DNA from: Schistocerca nitens
Taxonomy: Eukaryota > Arthropoda > Insecta > Orthoptera > Acrididae
Assembly (NCBI RefSeq): GCF_023898315.1
Contig: NC_064617.1
Coordinates: 620,177,000 to 620,240,999, forward strand
Length of the DNA stretch: 64,000 nt
Reading direction: 5' to 3'
Part shown: in pieces, positions 35,001 to 50,000 of the stretch
How the letters are laid out: each line of letters starts with the position of its first letter
How positions within the stretch are numbered: position 1 is the first letter of the stretch
Translations under genes and position numbers: made by a program
Notes under the pieces: model-generated
Seen by the model: only the letters and a program-made list of their open reading frames with translations
The model's database searches: none
What the model was told of the DNA's origin: nothing

Positions 35001-38000
35001 AGCTAGGTGAAGACATGCTTGCTAGGCTATACTTTGGAGGTATTGTGTACTGCCCAATTTTGCAGCTTTGCAGATTTGTCAAAAACTTTTCTCTATTCAA
35101 TTTTTCGTATATTGTGGCCGTGTATGGCATGTGGTCCATCACAGAACAAGTGCAATCATTCATTTTATTCTATTTTTGGAATTTAACTAAAATACCTTCA
35201 ATTTACTTTACTTCTCCAGTCATTTCGTGAAATCCATGCCAAAAATTCGATTGTACATGTGCGTGACTATTAATTTTCGAATTTTCGTTTACTTTGAGCA
35301 TGAATTTTATTCTGAAAGCTCCCTACAGCAGAAATATTAGTCAATACAAACCGAACACTACAAACAACAAGAGTATTTTTAATTCTTTGCGCGATTTTGA
35401 AGCTCAGAATGTAGGCAGAGCGGCCACTCTGAAAATGGCTCTGAGCACTATGGGACTTCTGAGGTCATCAGTCCCCTTGAACTTAAAACTAGTTAAACCT
35501 GACTAACCTATGGACATCACATACATCCATGCCCGAGGCTGGATTCGAACCTGCGACTTTAGCATCAGCGCGTTCCAGACTGAAGCGCCTAGAACCGCTC
35601 GGCCTCTCCGGCCGGCTGCCACTCTGATTCCGAGACGACTCGCAGTTTATCACAGTATATTTGACGTGTTTATTGTTTATTATGTGTCATGTTCTTCTGT
35701 GGACATGTATTAGGTTCTGAGGTTGAGGGTCACAACACATAGCACTTGGTTCTCACCCAAGGAAGAGCCATTGTAAGTACATCGAATCAAGTTATGAAAG
35801 TTCAAGTAGTAACTGAGACTTTAAATTCACTCAGATACTCATCCATACCTTCAACTGTGCAATGTAAGCATTTCCCACTCTTGAATTTGTTTATGGGACA
35901 GTGGACAGACAGCGTTACAGATTATTTCTGGGCTAAACGTTGGTATAAAATGGTCACATGTTCATGGCATGTTAATGAATTCACATGCTCTCACGTAGCT
36001 CAGTTAAACAAGGGTGGTACCTCTCCTATATTGTCTGTCTGAACGGTACCAACGTGAAGTAGTAGATGGTTGTACTACAGATACACATACCTGTGGTAAC
36101 CATTGCCACCCAAATAACTGCTGCCACACTCCCAGTTCTCTGATGTAAAGCGTTCACCTTCTGGATGCTTGGGAACAGGCCGATCAAATAGCAATGGTAG
36201 CAGGAACTTAACTGATTTGAAAAAAACACTGGCTTATATTTAGAAAATGCAATGCCTGAAAGACAGCAGAACAGCAGCCACAACGAATAAGTATTTAGAA
36301 AGTACTCAGAGTACAAAGGCGACGCAACTGGAAGGGCGTTGGTTCGCCGTTGGCCGGAAATCATACATGGACTCACGAAGTGTCACATGAGCTCACGTGT
36401 CTAGCCACGAGGGCGGCAGTGCTTTGGCAGTGACCGTATATGGTGATACTCAAGGCCTGCAGAGTGGTGTTGGGAAGCACAAACGTGCAAGGGGCAGCGT
36501 GACCTGTTGTACAGTATAAAGGTGGAAGAGAGAGTTCAGAACACGCAGCGGTGCAAGGAGGACGTCTTTTTAAGTCAAGCCCAGGGCCTGGACTCTTAGT
36601 ATTCGCTTTGGCTCTGCCCGTGCTCATTCTTAGCCGCGTACCTCCAACCATGGGATTTTGCAGGCAGGAGTAGTGTCATTATCCATTTCCGTCTCAGACG
36701 AGCGACTAAAGGTTTTAGTTATTCAAGGCTAGACTTTGTTGGATTACTTCCCGACCAAGTTCCATAACTTTCAGTTAACCATCCCCATGTTAACTGACTG
36801 GATGGGCCTTCGCCAGTCTCCAACTTCACTGAATCTGGACCACATGCTGGACACGACAACATTTTCAAATGGATATGTCTTGAAATATTAGCGAACGCTA
36901 TCCTACTAGGATGATATCTGATAGAAGATGTAGGTCTTCATTTTTCTTCACATATGATCTGAACGTCTGTCATGAACATCAGCTTCCTGAAGTAGTATGA
37001 CGCAGTTCTCAAGAAACTCTAAAATTAGATTTCCCATCACCTTTAAGTATAAAACGTCTCTAGTTTAGAGATGCAACTGTTGGTAACTGAGTGCGTCACG
37101 TATTAGAAAAATCGGAATTCTGTTTTTTTTAATTACTAATTTGTCACTTTATTTTCTGTGGTCGCTCGTATTATTTCTTTTATGCCATCACTTCGTCAAA
37201 ACATTTACAATGCACAGTATTTAAAATTCTGGATCAACCGCTTAATGCCTGAATAGATTAATAAATGAAAGATAAAAATCTAAAATCGTCGAGATTTAGA
37301 GGTACCGGAAACACTCAAGAGAATGTAGCAGATGTCAGAGGCGTTGTTAGCTTCGTGAAGTAATAGTATCTATCGGTACTGGGATTCATAAATAGTTTTC
37401 CTTCCAGTTATTAGCCCGCTTTTGATATGATATGAGTTCATGACATTGGACATTAAGGGCGTTAACTATGTGAAATTCGAACAATGAAAGTGATATAACC
37501 ATCTACTAGTAATTTTCTAACTTTTACTTTGATTACAAATTATTAGCAAGTGGAATTATTAAACAACAAGTACTGAATCATAATTTTTGCATAAAATAAT
37601 ATAATTTTTTATATTACTGGTTGAAGGAGGATAAATTAATTTGATTCAGGTATGTGAAATCCCTGTTTCTGAATTACAAAATTATACATAGTTAACGCTC
37701 CTCAATATCTAGAAATTCAAAGGTTTTTTAATTTATACTTGATCATATACTACATTTTAATTTGTTGTAAATTCTCGCGTTTTTGTCTCAATAGTAATGA
37801 ATGATAAAAATGCTATTTTTTAAAAAAAGCTATGAACCAATATTTGTTAAGTAATATTTCTGTTTATTAACAACTACGGAACATGAAAGTAAAAGATTGG
37901 AACTAGCGATTTTACAATTCAGTTGTATTGAGAACTGCTTCTTATTGTCTTAGGAAACTGATGTGTTCAAATCCCGTAAGTATGCCGGATATCGAAGAAG

Positions 38001-41000
38001 GGCAGTCTTTAACACTTTTGCCAGCTATGATTATTTTGAAATTATGTCGAGTCTGAAAACTCACTCTCATTCGTTCTACATGAGCCCAGAGACCAACGTG
38101 CTCTGCAATTTGTATGAGATATTCTATAATTCAAATTGATTACTAAATTAATGAATGAAAGCTTATGTTAACCCACTATGTGTATGGACCAAGTTGCATG
38201 TTAATTTTTTTTTTAAATTGTAATGAACCATGGACCTTGCCGATGGTGGGAAGGCTTGCGTACCTCAGCGATACGGATAACTGTACCGTAGGTGCAACCA
38301 CAACGGAGAGGTATCTGTTGAGAAGCCAAACAAAAGCATGGTTCCTGAAGAGGGGCAGCAGCCTTTTCAGTAGTTGCAGGGGCAACAGTCTGGATGATTG
38401 ACTGATCTGGCCTTGCAACATTAACCAAAACTGCCTTGCTGTGCTGGTACTGCGAACGGTTGAAAGCAAGGGGAAACTACAGCCGTGATTTTTCACAAGG
38501 TAATGTAGCTTTACTGTATGGTTTATGATGATGGCGTCCTCTTGGGTAAAATATTCAAGAGGTAAAATAGTCCCCCATTCGGATCTCCGGGCGGGGACTA
38601 CTCAAGAGGACGTCGTTATCAGGAGAAAGAAAACTGGCATTCTACGGATCGGAGCGTGGAATGTCAGATCCCTTAATCGGGCAGGTAGGTTAGAAAATTT
38701 AAAAAGGGAAATGGATAGGTTAAAGTTAGATGTAGTGGGAATTAGTGAAGTTCGGTGGCAGGAGGAACAAGATTTTGGTCAGGCGAATACAGGGTTATAA
38801 ATACAAAGTCAAATAGGGGTAATGCAGGAGTAGGTTTAATTATGAATAAAATAATAGAAATGCGGGTAAGCTACTACAAACAGCATAGTGAACGCATTAT
38901 TGTGGTCAAGATATACACGAAGCCCACGCCTACTACAGTAGTGCAAGTTTATATGCCAACTAGATCTGCAGATGACGAAGAAATTGAAGAAATGTATGAT
39001 GAAATAAAAGAAATTATTCAGATAGTGAAGGAAGACGAAAATTTAATAGTCGTGGGTGACTGGAATTCGGTAGTAGGAAAAGGGAGAGAAGGAAACGTAG
39101 TAGGTGAATATGGATTGGGGGGAAGAAATGAAAGAGGAAGCCGCCTGGTAGAATATTGCACAGAGCATAACTTAACCATAGCTAACACTTGGTTCAAGAA
39201 TCATAAAAGAAGGTTGTATACATGGAATAACCCTGGAGATACTAAAAGGTATCAGATAGATTATATAATGGTAAGACAGAGATTGAGGAACCAGATTTTA
39301 AATTGTAAGACATTTCCAGGGGCAGATGTGGGCTCTGACCACAATCTATTGGGTATGAACTCTAGATTAAAACTGAAGAAACTGCAAAAACGTGGGAATT
39401 TAAGGAGATGGGACCTGGATAAACTGAAAGAACCAGAGGATGTACAGAGTTTCAGGGGGAGCGTAAGGGAACAAATGGCAGGAATGGGGGGAAACAAATA
39501 CAGTAGAAGAAGAATGGGTAGCTTTGAGGGATGATGTAGTAAAGGCAGCAGAGGATTAAGTGGGTAAAAAGGCGAGGGCTAGTAAAAATCCTTGGGTAAC
39601 ACAAGAAATATTGAATTTAATTGATGAAAGGAGAAAATATAAAAATGCAGTAAAAGAAGCAGGCAAAAAGGAATACAAACGTCTCAAAAATGAGATCGAC
39701 AGGAAGTGCAAAATGGCTAAGCAGCGATGGCTAGAGGATACATGTGAGGATGTAGAGGCTTATTTCACTAGGGGTAAAACAGATACTGCTTAAAGGAAAA
39801 TTAAAGAGACCTTTCGAGAAAAGAGAACCACTTGCATGAATATCAAGAGCTCAGATGGAAACCCAGTTCTAACCAAAGATGGGAAATCAGAAAGGTGGAA
39901 GGAGTATATAGAGGGTCTATACAAGGGCGACGTACTTGAGGACAATATAATGGAAATGAAAGAGGATGTAGATGAAGATGAAATGAAGGATATGATACTG
40001 CGTGAAGAGTTCGACGGACAATACAAAGACCCGAGAGTAGACAACATTCCATTAGAACTACTCACAGCCTTGGGAGAGCCAGTCCTGACAAAACTCTACC
40101 ATCTGGTGAGCAAGACGTATGAGACAGGAGAAATACCCTCAGACTTCAAGAAGAATATAATAATCCCAAGCCCAAAGAAGGCAGGTGTTGACAGATGTGA
40201 TTTTATTACCGAACTATTAGTTTAATAAGTCACGGCTGCAAAATACTAACGCGAATTCTTTACAGACGAATGGAAAAATTAGTAGAGGCCGACCTTGGGG
40301 TAGATCAGTTTGGATTACGTAGAAATATTGGAACACGTGAGGCAATACTGACCCTACGGCTTATCTTAGAAGCTAGATTAACGAAAGGCAAACCTACGTT
40401 TCTAGCATTTGTAGACTTAGAGAAAGCTTTTGACAATGTTCACTGGAATACTCTCTTTCAAATTCTAAAGGTGGCAGGGGTAAAATATAGGGAGCGGAAG
40501 GCTATTTACAATTTGTATAGAAACCAAATGGCAGTTATAAGAGTTGAGGGGCATGAAAGGGAAGCAGTGGTTGGGAAGGGAGTGAGACGGGGTTGTAGCC
40601 TCTCCCCGATGTTATTCAATCTGTATATTGAGCAAGCAGTGAAGGAAACAAAAGAATAATTCGGAGTAGGTATTAAAATCCAGGGAGAAGAAATAAAAAC
40701 TTTCAGGTTCGCCAATGACATTGTAATTCTGTCAGAGACAGCAAAGGACTTGGAAGAGCAGTTGAACGGAATGGAGGATATAAGATGAACATCAACAAAA
40801 GCAAAACGAGGATAATGGAATGTAGTCGAATTAAGTCGGGTGATGCTCAGGGAAGTAGATTAGGAAATGAGACACTTAAAGTAGTAAAGGAATTTTGCTA
40901 TTTGGGGAGCAAAATAACTGACGAATGTCGAAGTAGAGAGGATATAAAATGTAGACTGGTAATGGGAAGGAAAGCGTTTCTGAAGAAGAGAAATTTGTTA

Positions 41001-44000
41001 ACATCGAGTATTAATTTAAGTGTTAGGAAGTCGTTTCTGAAAGTATTTGTATGGAGTGTAGCCATGTATGGAAGTGAAACATGGACGATAAATAGTTTAG
41101 ACAAGAAGAGAATAGAAGCTTTCGAAATGTGGTGCTACAGAAGAATGCTGAAGATTAGATGGGTAGATCACATAACTAATGAGGAGGTGCTGAATAGGAT
41201 TGGGGAGAAGAGAAGTTTGTGGCACAACTTGACTAGAAGAAGGGATCGGTTGGTAGGACATATTCTGAGGCATCAAGGGATCACCAATTTAGTATTGGGG
41301 GGCAGTGTGGAGGGTAGAAATCGTAGAGGGAGACCAAGAGATGAATACACCAAGCAGATTCAGAAGGATGTAGGCTGCAGTAGGTACTGGGAGATGAAGC
41401 TTGCACAGGATAGAGTAGTATGGAGAGCTGCATCAAACCAGTCTCAGGACTGAAGACCACAACAACAGCAATGAAATGAACTGAGCTGACGGGAACTGTA
41501 AAGATGAGCAATTATCTTTCAAAAATGCATTCATTTTCGATACTTCGTTGCCTTGTCTTATTCCACAATACACGTAAACACAAACCAAAATATAAAAAAG
41601 AAATCCACTCAAAATTACAGCAATGTAGGTGGTTATTAGTGTGCGTTTCGGTGTCGTTTTATCATTAGAAATGGAAAAGGCTCCTATTCAGGATACGTGA
41701 AGTTTGACAGTATACTGAAAGTTACGAATAAAAACAAATAAAACAACAAATTACGAATCAAGACGGTACTGCTAAGTCACACTGCATCCTATGAAAGACA
41801 GAATGAATTGATGCCTCAGTTGTCTGCAACATGAATCGTGAGCGAAGATGTATTCTTTCTAGATCTTAATTATTGTACATATGTGACGCATTTAGAAAGG
41901 AAATCATCCTTTATTGGTGTCGAAACGGACCAATTTTCAGTCTGAAGCATTACAGTGGACGGATTTAGAATATCTTGTTAAATAAACCATCATAGCAATT
42001 TACATAATTAGGAAATGTGTATTGCAGTAGTGGTGCCGAGAAAAGGGGTATTGCGGGATTATTATGATTTTTACCAAGAGATATTCAAAATCAGGTACAT
42101 TCTTTTAGAGTGGTGCATCGACTTTTACTGTGGAAAAGTTAACGTTGTTTGCAACACTACTTTAGAATGGCGATGAATCACTGCTTCGTAACAGCTCCAG
42201 TTACAAAACAGATGGGTACTTTTTGACTTGCGAATAATTCGTGAAGACCAAGTACAAAATCTCTTCCAAAACACGTATTAGAGGCTGTATAAATATACTG
42301 AAAGCGACATCGTAACACAGAGAGTGTTACCTGAGTTTCCTTAATCAAATTTCAATATAAGTTATTTGCTAGACAGCTACTCAGTAAGTTGATACCCTTC
42401 CTAAAGCCGTCCTTAGAAACATTAATAGGTCGTAATGTATTGTGTGAAGCTGCTTCATCATTTGCTTACCTTCGACGAAGAGTATGAAACCATTTGGCTC
42501 CTTCTGCAGAGTACGAATAGCAACTTCTGTCATCTCCCAGAGTCTTGGTTCTGTTTCCGGATTTGCGTCAAGGTGATACTGCATGTGAGAGTCCTCGAAG
42601 AGTCCTATGAAAAAAGATATTCAACACTTAAAGAAGAAGGTAACAATGTAAAATAGTTTGCTTTACTACTTTCTTACTATACTAAAGATCATATTCTAAG
42701 TAAATCTAATGCTTCTAGGAGCTGACTGTTAACCGTGATGTATAGACACTTGGTAGTTTTGGCTTTCACCCAGAAAACAATATTCTGTAGAAACAACATT
42801 TAAACCTATAGTAGGGATATTCAAACTGCTGTGATGAACTTTAGAATGTTTAAGACGTTGCTTCATACGATGAAATAATCCAGAATCTTCGAATTGCTTC
42901 CACTGCACTTGTTACAATCCTCTACAATGTAAGGTACGATTTGTTACATTGTTCTATAACGTGAAGTACGAAGTGAGTCTTTGTTAAGTTCATGTCAGCG
43001 ATTCCTAAATTACCTTTCTCTCAAGCGCTCACTTGTCGATGTGTGTGTACGTGTCTGTCCGTCTGATAGCATCAGTGAACCACGAGAAATAAAATTGTTT
43101 CTCTCCACTCAACTTACGGGTTTTAAGCGCACTCGAATGTCTACTTGTTTCTTTCAGCAGCCATGAGAAGACATTAAAATGTGTGAACGTGGATTTTTTC
43201 TTGAAGAATGAATTTCACGATTCAGGAGAAGTCTTTAAAATTCGTTGAGGCAAAATAGCAGTACGAGATGGTTGTGATTGGAAGCTTAGTTTAGATGTTA
43301 CGAGCACAAAAACTGCCAACTTATTCGTTTATAATTGACAGACGTAAGGTGCACAAAAATTCGCAAACTCTGACGCCACAGCGCCTTAATTTGCTACCAG
43401 CAGTACAAAAATGTCTGTTACAAAATATCACCCCGTCAAAGAATGGCATTTTGGCAACCCTACAATCACATGAAGAGTACGTACAAAATTACTTGACTCA
43501 TAGCAGCGCACAGACGTTGTAGTAAGGGAGAGAGAAACGGTAGTAGTGGGGGTTCCCTTGTGGATGGTTCCATCATGGTAGGGAACGTGTAGTTCTAAAG
43601 CTGAAGCCTTCATACAAACTCCTATCTCGCAGAAACTGTCAGCTAACTCGGGAGCGACACTGCAACAGATTGTCTGATCGTCGAAGTTACGAACGATGGC
43701 GGTCGTGTTTGGGATCCTTCTGTAGACCTGGCGTCACGGATTCCCTGAGAGACAACGAGCGTTCAGTAGTGTTCTGAGCGCTAGTGTCGCCAGTGTTCTG
43801 AGCGCCCTGCTGCCAATGTTGCAGCCAGTGCGACCATTAAACGTGACTGCAGCAAGTTATTTACTGCATTTAGTTTCCACTTGTTGCTTGTTGTCATGGA
43901 TGATGGTGTTTCTATTTAAGGAAGCGAGAGACATAATTTGCAGGATACGCGCTCTCATCGAGGCAAAGCACCTGCAGGCGACCATAGCAACTGTCGCTTG

Positions 44001-47000
44001 CCAATGGTAATGGTGTAATACCCAACTGTGCCTAGACCTCTGTGGAAACTCAACGATTATGAGACTGTAACGGTTTACACCAGTGCGACCGATTATTGTT
44101 CAAAGCGCAATAGGTTACCGGATTACGCTGAAATCACTACAGAAAGAGACATTTATTTTAAACTGTCTTGAAAATATTCCTCCCTTTCTCTCGTTGCCAC
44201 ATTAAAACTGTGTTCTTTTGCCAAAATACAGCGGGGTGTATTCAGTGCCATGCTAAAGCCGTTGCAATTGTGACGGAATTCTAAAAAAATACATCACTAA
44301 AGAAACAGTTGAAGACAAGCCAGATCAATATGTGATGGAAAGATCATTCTCATTGTAAAAATAAACGTACAGTTTCTTCGCTACCGTTGCTACGAAGCCA
44401 TACTAATTCTGATTTCACCAGCTATTGAAGACCCTTAAAATAAATACACTTATACCATTGAAAAGAGTGTCATTCCTCATACACAGCAGTAATAGCAGTA
44501 GTCAAGAATGTTTCACGTGTTAACTAAAGTGTATGGCAAAATACACTCCACTTTGAATGCTGTCATTGGGAAAAAACTTGTTTTGATAATGAGCACTATT
44601 TATAAGATATGATAGATGTTACGAATGTATCACACTCAATTATTTCCAAGTGTGAATAGAAGTGTGTGCAGTACATACAAACCTTTTTCCGAGATTGGAT
44701 GTATAGATTCCAGCCGGCCGGTGTGGCCGTGCGGTTCTAGGCGCTTCAGTCTGGAATCACGCGACGGCTACGGACGCAGGTTCGAATCCTGCCTTGGGCA
44801 TGGATGTGTGTGATGTCCTTAGGTTAGTTAGGTTTAAGTAGTTCTAAGTTCTAGGGGACTGACGATCTCAGATGTTAAGTCCCACAGTGCTCAGAGCCAT
44901 TTGAACCATTTTTTTATAGATTCCATCTCTAGTTTAAAGAGATATTCAGTATGTTAGCTAATTTCCTATGCAGCAGTGTGTGACGTAACATGCAATAAAC
45001 GCAAACTCATAGCATACTTAATTTTTCATTGCGCGCTGTTTGAATGTCGCCTAGTGGTTTACTTAATGATGACGTGTCACAATGAATGTAACCATTAGCG
45101 AACTAATACGCAGCTCATGAGAAGACTTACACGTGAGGCTATCAGATGGGTGGCAATTCGATACCTTTTTACAAAATAGTTCCTTTAAAATAGTTAGAGA
45201 AAGACTGCAGCCGGCCACTGTGACCAAGCGGTTCTAGGCGCTTCAGTCTGGAACCGCGTGACCGCTACGGTCGCAGGTTCGAATCCTGCCTCGGGCATGG
45301 ATGTGTGTGATGTTCTTAGGTTAGTTAGGTTTAAGTAGTTCTAAGTTCTAGGGGACTGATGACCCCAGATGTTAAGTTCCATAGTGCTCAGAGCCATTTT
45401 TTGAGAAAGACTGCAGAGTAAATGGTGTGCATCTGCCTCAGTTCCTACAGTGTAGCTCCGCCCGCACCTAAGTGAGCAGAGAATTTTTCGTTCATAACGG
45501 ACAAATTGCGCAGCTCAGTTCGTGACAGAAAATGGAGATTCAGAACGGAGAGGTGTGCACTCTCCAAGCGCTGAGAGCGAAAATTCATTTCCGCGCAGGG
45601 TTACAACTTACCTTGTGCGAGTTAACTCTGGAGTAAAACATGTCATTAAAGATAGTTGTATGTATCCAGAATGAGATCTTCACACTGCAGCGGAGTGTGC
45701 GCTGGTATGAAACTTCCTGGCAGATTAAAACTGTGTGCCCGACCGAGACTCGAACTCGGGACCTTTGCCTTTCGCGGGCAAGTGCTCTACCATCTGAACT
45801 ACCGAAGCACGACTCACGCCCGGTCCTCACAGCTTTACTTCTGCCAGTCCCTCGTCTCCTACCTTCCAAACTTTACAGAAGCTCTCCTGCGAACTGGCAG
45901 AAGTAAAGCTGTGAGGACCGGGCTTGAGCCGTGCTTCGGTAGCTCAGTGGTAGAGCACTTGCCCGCGAAAGGCAAAGGTCCCGAGTTCGAGTCTCGGTCG
46001 GGCACACAGTTTTAATCTGCCAGGAAGTTTCAAAGTTGTATGTAGTTTGTGACACACAATTTTAACAAGTATCTTGATCCAAACAGTATAGCTACGTTGC
46101 CCTGTTACTGCAGTGGGTAGCGTTTTGCGTTGGAATACTGAAGCACGCAAGTTTGATTCCGCATTTAGATTTAATTTTGTGTAATTCGGTTTTAGACAGA
46201 ATAATATGGTTTCTGCCTTCTGGATCGTAATACAGGAATTACAGCAGGTCTTATGTAAAAATAGTAGAATTATTTAGTACTAACACAGAAATGAGAATAC
46301 AGTCGTTTTCATCATTGAAGTTTTAAGCGAAGAGTTAACAGAAACATGATGCAGCTAATCGCTAGATGTTGGGCGTTACACGGAGGTCGATTTGAGCAAT
46401 TGCACTAAAGACTGTGTGTCTTGTGAGAGACATGCAGCTACTGGTAGTGCATTTAAAATACTGCAACTGCGCAGTATTTTAAATTCACTACCAGTGGCTG
46501 CATGTCTCTCACAAGTAACACAGTCTTTAGTGCAATTGCTCAAATCGAGCTCCGTGTATCTCCCTCCTACAAAATATCGTATGTACGTTTCAAGTCTTTA
46601 CAATGAAAATTTTTGTAACTATTTCAGTGTTACGACAGGTTATTTATTTTTAATTGAATATTACACTTCATGAGTATTTTTTACATGTACGACCAAAAAC
46701 TGTTAAGTTCTTTAATTTTTTAATAATTTGTGGGGTACGGTACACATCGTGCAATAAACAATGCATACAAAAGCATTAATGGGAATATCAGAATCAGAGA
46801 AAAAACTACACCTAGAACCGAAATCGCACTCGTTAATTCGAATATTCTAACGCAAAACTCTTCCCACTACCGTAAGTAGTAGTCAGCGTGGCAGTATTTA
46901 TTTAATGACGATTCTTGCTGAACAAGTGGTTACAGTAGTGTCAAAGTGCATTTATTTGACGTCCATTTTCTAACAAAAATATGGAAGGACGAAACTTTGT

Positions 47001-50000
47001 AACAGACGTTTTTACGTTGTTAATCCGCGACGAAACGCGCTATGGTGTCAGAGTGTGCAACTTTTGGTTCGTCCTGCGTAAACAGTGAATCCCATAGTGC
47101 TCAGAGCCATTTGAACCATTTTAACCTACAGTGTCGAGAGTGTGCCCAGAATACCAAATTTGAGGCATTAGTTCTCACCATGGACAACGCAGTGGCCGAC
47201 GGACATCGCTTAACGACCAAAAGAAGCGGCTTTTGCATAGAGTTGTCAGTGCTAACAGACAAGCAACACTGCGTGAAATAGCTGCCTTGGATTTATTGCG
47301 GACATATCCCTAAGGATAGTGCGGCGAAACGTTGCGTTAATGGTCCATGGCAGCAGACGACCGACGCAATGCCTTTGCTAACAGCACAACATCGCCTACA
47401 CCGCCTCTCCTGGCCTCGTGACCATATCGATTGGACTGTAGACGACTGAAAAACCGTGGCCTGGTCAGATTTAAATTGGTAAGAGCTGATGGTACGGTTC
47501 GAGTGTGGCAATGACCCCACGAAGCCACGGACCCAGGTTGTTAACAAGGCACCATGCAAGCTCTATGAAACTGCAGGCTGCGTTTGCATGGCATGAACTT
47601 GGTCCTTTGATCGAACTGAACCTATCACTGACTGGAAATATTTATGTTTGGCTGCTTGGAGACCATTTTCTGCCATTCATGAACCTGAAGTTCCCAAACA
47701 ACGGCGGAAATTTTGTGAATAACAATGCGCCATGCCATCAGGTGATAACTACACGTGATTGATTTGAAGAATATTATGAACAATTCGAATGAATGATTTG
47801 GCCATCCAGACCGCCCCACATGATCCCCATCGAATATTTATGTGACGTAATTGAAAGGTCAGTTCGTGCATACCAACTTGCACCGGCAACACTGTCGCAT
47901 TCATGGAAGGCTATGAAAGCACTATGGTTCAGTTCAGCGGACATCCAACGACTTGCTAAGTCCATGACACGTGGGGTTGCTACACTCCGCCGGGCGAAAG
48001 GAGGTCCGGCACGATACCACCTGACTGTAAGTATAGGGGAAGTACGGAAGTATACTACCTGGTTGCCTTAAGTCAGTTAATTAATTACTGGTAAACTTAT
48101 CAATAGGCGAGTTTGTGTCATCAGAACAGTGATGTAATTATATAATATAAATATATAAAAATTCAGGAGTGGGATTAAAATGCACATCTGAAAGGATATA
48201 TTGTTATCTTTTGTGCAAGTGAGGAACAATTGCGGGAACTCTTGAATCAAATGAACAGTGTAACTGGAGCAAACTGTGGATCGAGACGCTACAGGGGACT
48301 AGCAGAAGGGAGAAGGATGACATGTTTAAAACGCAGACTAGAAAATTCAGTAACAGTATTCCTGGGCAGATGAGGTCTTACTGGTATCAAACAGTGGCAT
48401 TCGTTTCTTCTTCTTTTTCTTCATTGTCCTTTCCCGTTTCTTTAACGTGGGCAGCATTGTTATGTGAACGACCGGCAGATGTTCGTGCAGTGGGTGACCG
48501 GGTGCCCTTCTTGAAGTCACCAGTTCACATGGGACGGAGTCTGTGTATACCCTCACCTGTCTTCGTCAAGAATAAATCTTATGTTTCTTATGTTCAAGTG
48601 TGGCAATAATTTCTAAGCGTTCTCGTATCGTGTATCTGTGGTGGGACGTGGGTACCAGTCCGGCATTTACTTAGTTGTAAGTAGGAAACTCCCAAAAACC
48701 ACATCCAGGCTCGCCAACTCAACTGCTCTCAAAGTTAATCGAAGAGACGGGGTAAGCTCCCCTCCCCTAATCCCAGAAGCGACTCGTCCACGAGCTCAGC
48801 TATCCGTGTGGGTCGAACATCGGCCTCAATTTGAGGGTGATATATCTACTGAAGCACGTCAGAAGTGCAGCAGGACATGGAAGTGAATCGTTCACTACGA
48901 GGAAACCGGAAATAGAACAGATGCGTCTGAGATATAGTGCGACAGAAAGATGTTTAAATATAGATAAATAGGTAAGACAGGAAATGAACAGGCAGTCCGC
49001 AGAATCTGGAAGGAATGGAATGTTTGGAAAATACTAATAAGAAAAAGGGACAGAATCACAGTATTTGTGTGTAGCGGGCAAAAACTGTGGGTAAACACAG
49101 TAACTGGAATATATCCAATAAAAAGTGAGGACGTTCGATGCAAGTGCTACTCACTCCTCGGTGGAGAATTGTAAAAAAAAAAAAAAAAAAAAAGATCACC
49201 GCCGGGAAAAAAAATCGCATCACCAAAAAATAATTAATGCAAAGTAATGAAGTTAGGGAATACGTTTCTCAAGGTAAAATGTTTAACTGTCAGAACGTTG
49301 AATACAAGCATGCGAACGTGCATGGATTGTGTTGTGCAATTGCCGGCCGTCAGTTTGTGAGATAGAATTCCGTGCCTGTAGCTCTTGGTCGCTCACTACA
49401 GGGACGGAAAATGCTGTTTGTGAACGACGATGGAGTTGTTGTCCGATGATGTTCCGTATGTCTTCGATTGGACACAGATCTGGTGACTGAGGCATGTTAT
49501 GTTACAACAGCCATATATGGGCGGGAGTTATCCTGTTGTGAAACAAACCCTGGAATGCTGTTCATGAATTACCTCTGTGGCTAAGTAATTCAAGAGAACC
49601 TGAGTTGGTTTCTCAAAAAGTGTTTTCTTGTCTTGTTGAGAGGACACTCTGGGGCTAATGAGAACGACTATGGAGTTACTAGCGGTAAGGAGGGAACTTC
49701 AGGGCTCAATGTGCCGTGGACTATGGGATCATTACTCATGGATCTCAACTGTTGGAGAAGGGTAGGGAAGATCAGCTGTTCCCTTTCCGACGACCATTTC
49801 ACGTGATCTAGAGAAGTGGCGGGATTATTATATCTGAATAGGCTGCTATTTGAATAGTGCTCGTCACGAATACTAGTCCAGCGTGTTCCAATGCGCCACC
49901 TCGCTCGGTGTCTTCAGGAGACGGACCGGTTCTGGTCTATAGGGCACGCTGTTAACAGCCGGCAGATAGATGCTCTAATAACACGTCACGCCATTAGCGC

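Noticed and set aside
38222-38228. AATGAAC at both ends of the 38.2-41.5 kb LINE as a firm target duplication
   Set aside because: The left copy may be part of the LINE's own 5' end, and 7 bp in AT-rich DNA is weak evidence. Reported only as possible.
45900-46015. tRNA gene candidates at 8.1 kb and 45.7-46.0 kb
   Set aside because: A and B boxes are good but acceptor-stem pairing is poor, position 33 is not T, and they are part of a repeated SINE with a common tail.
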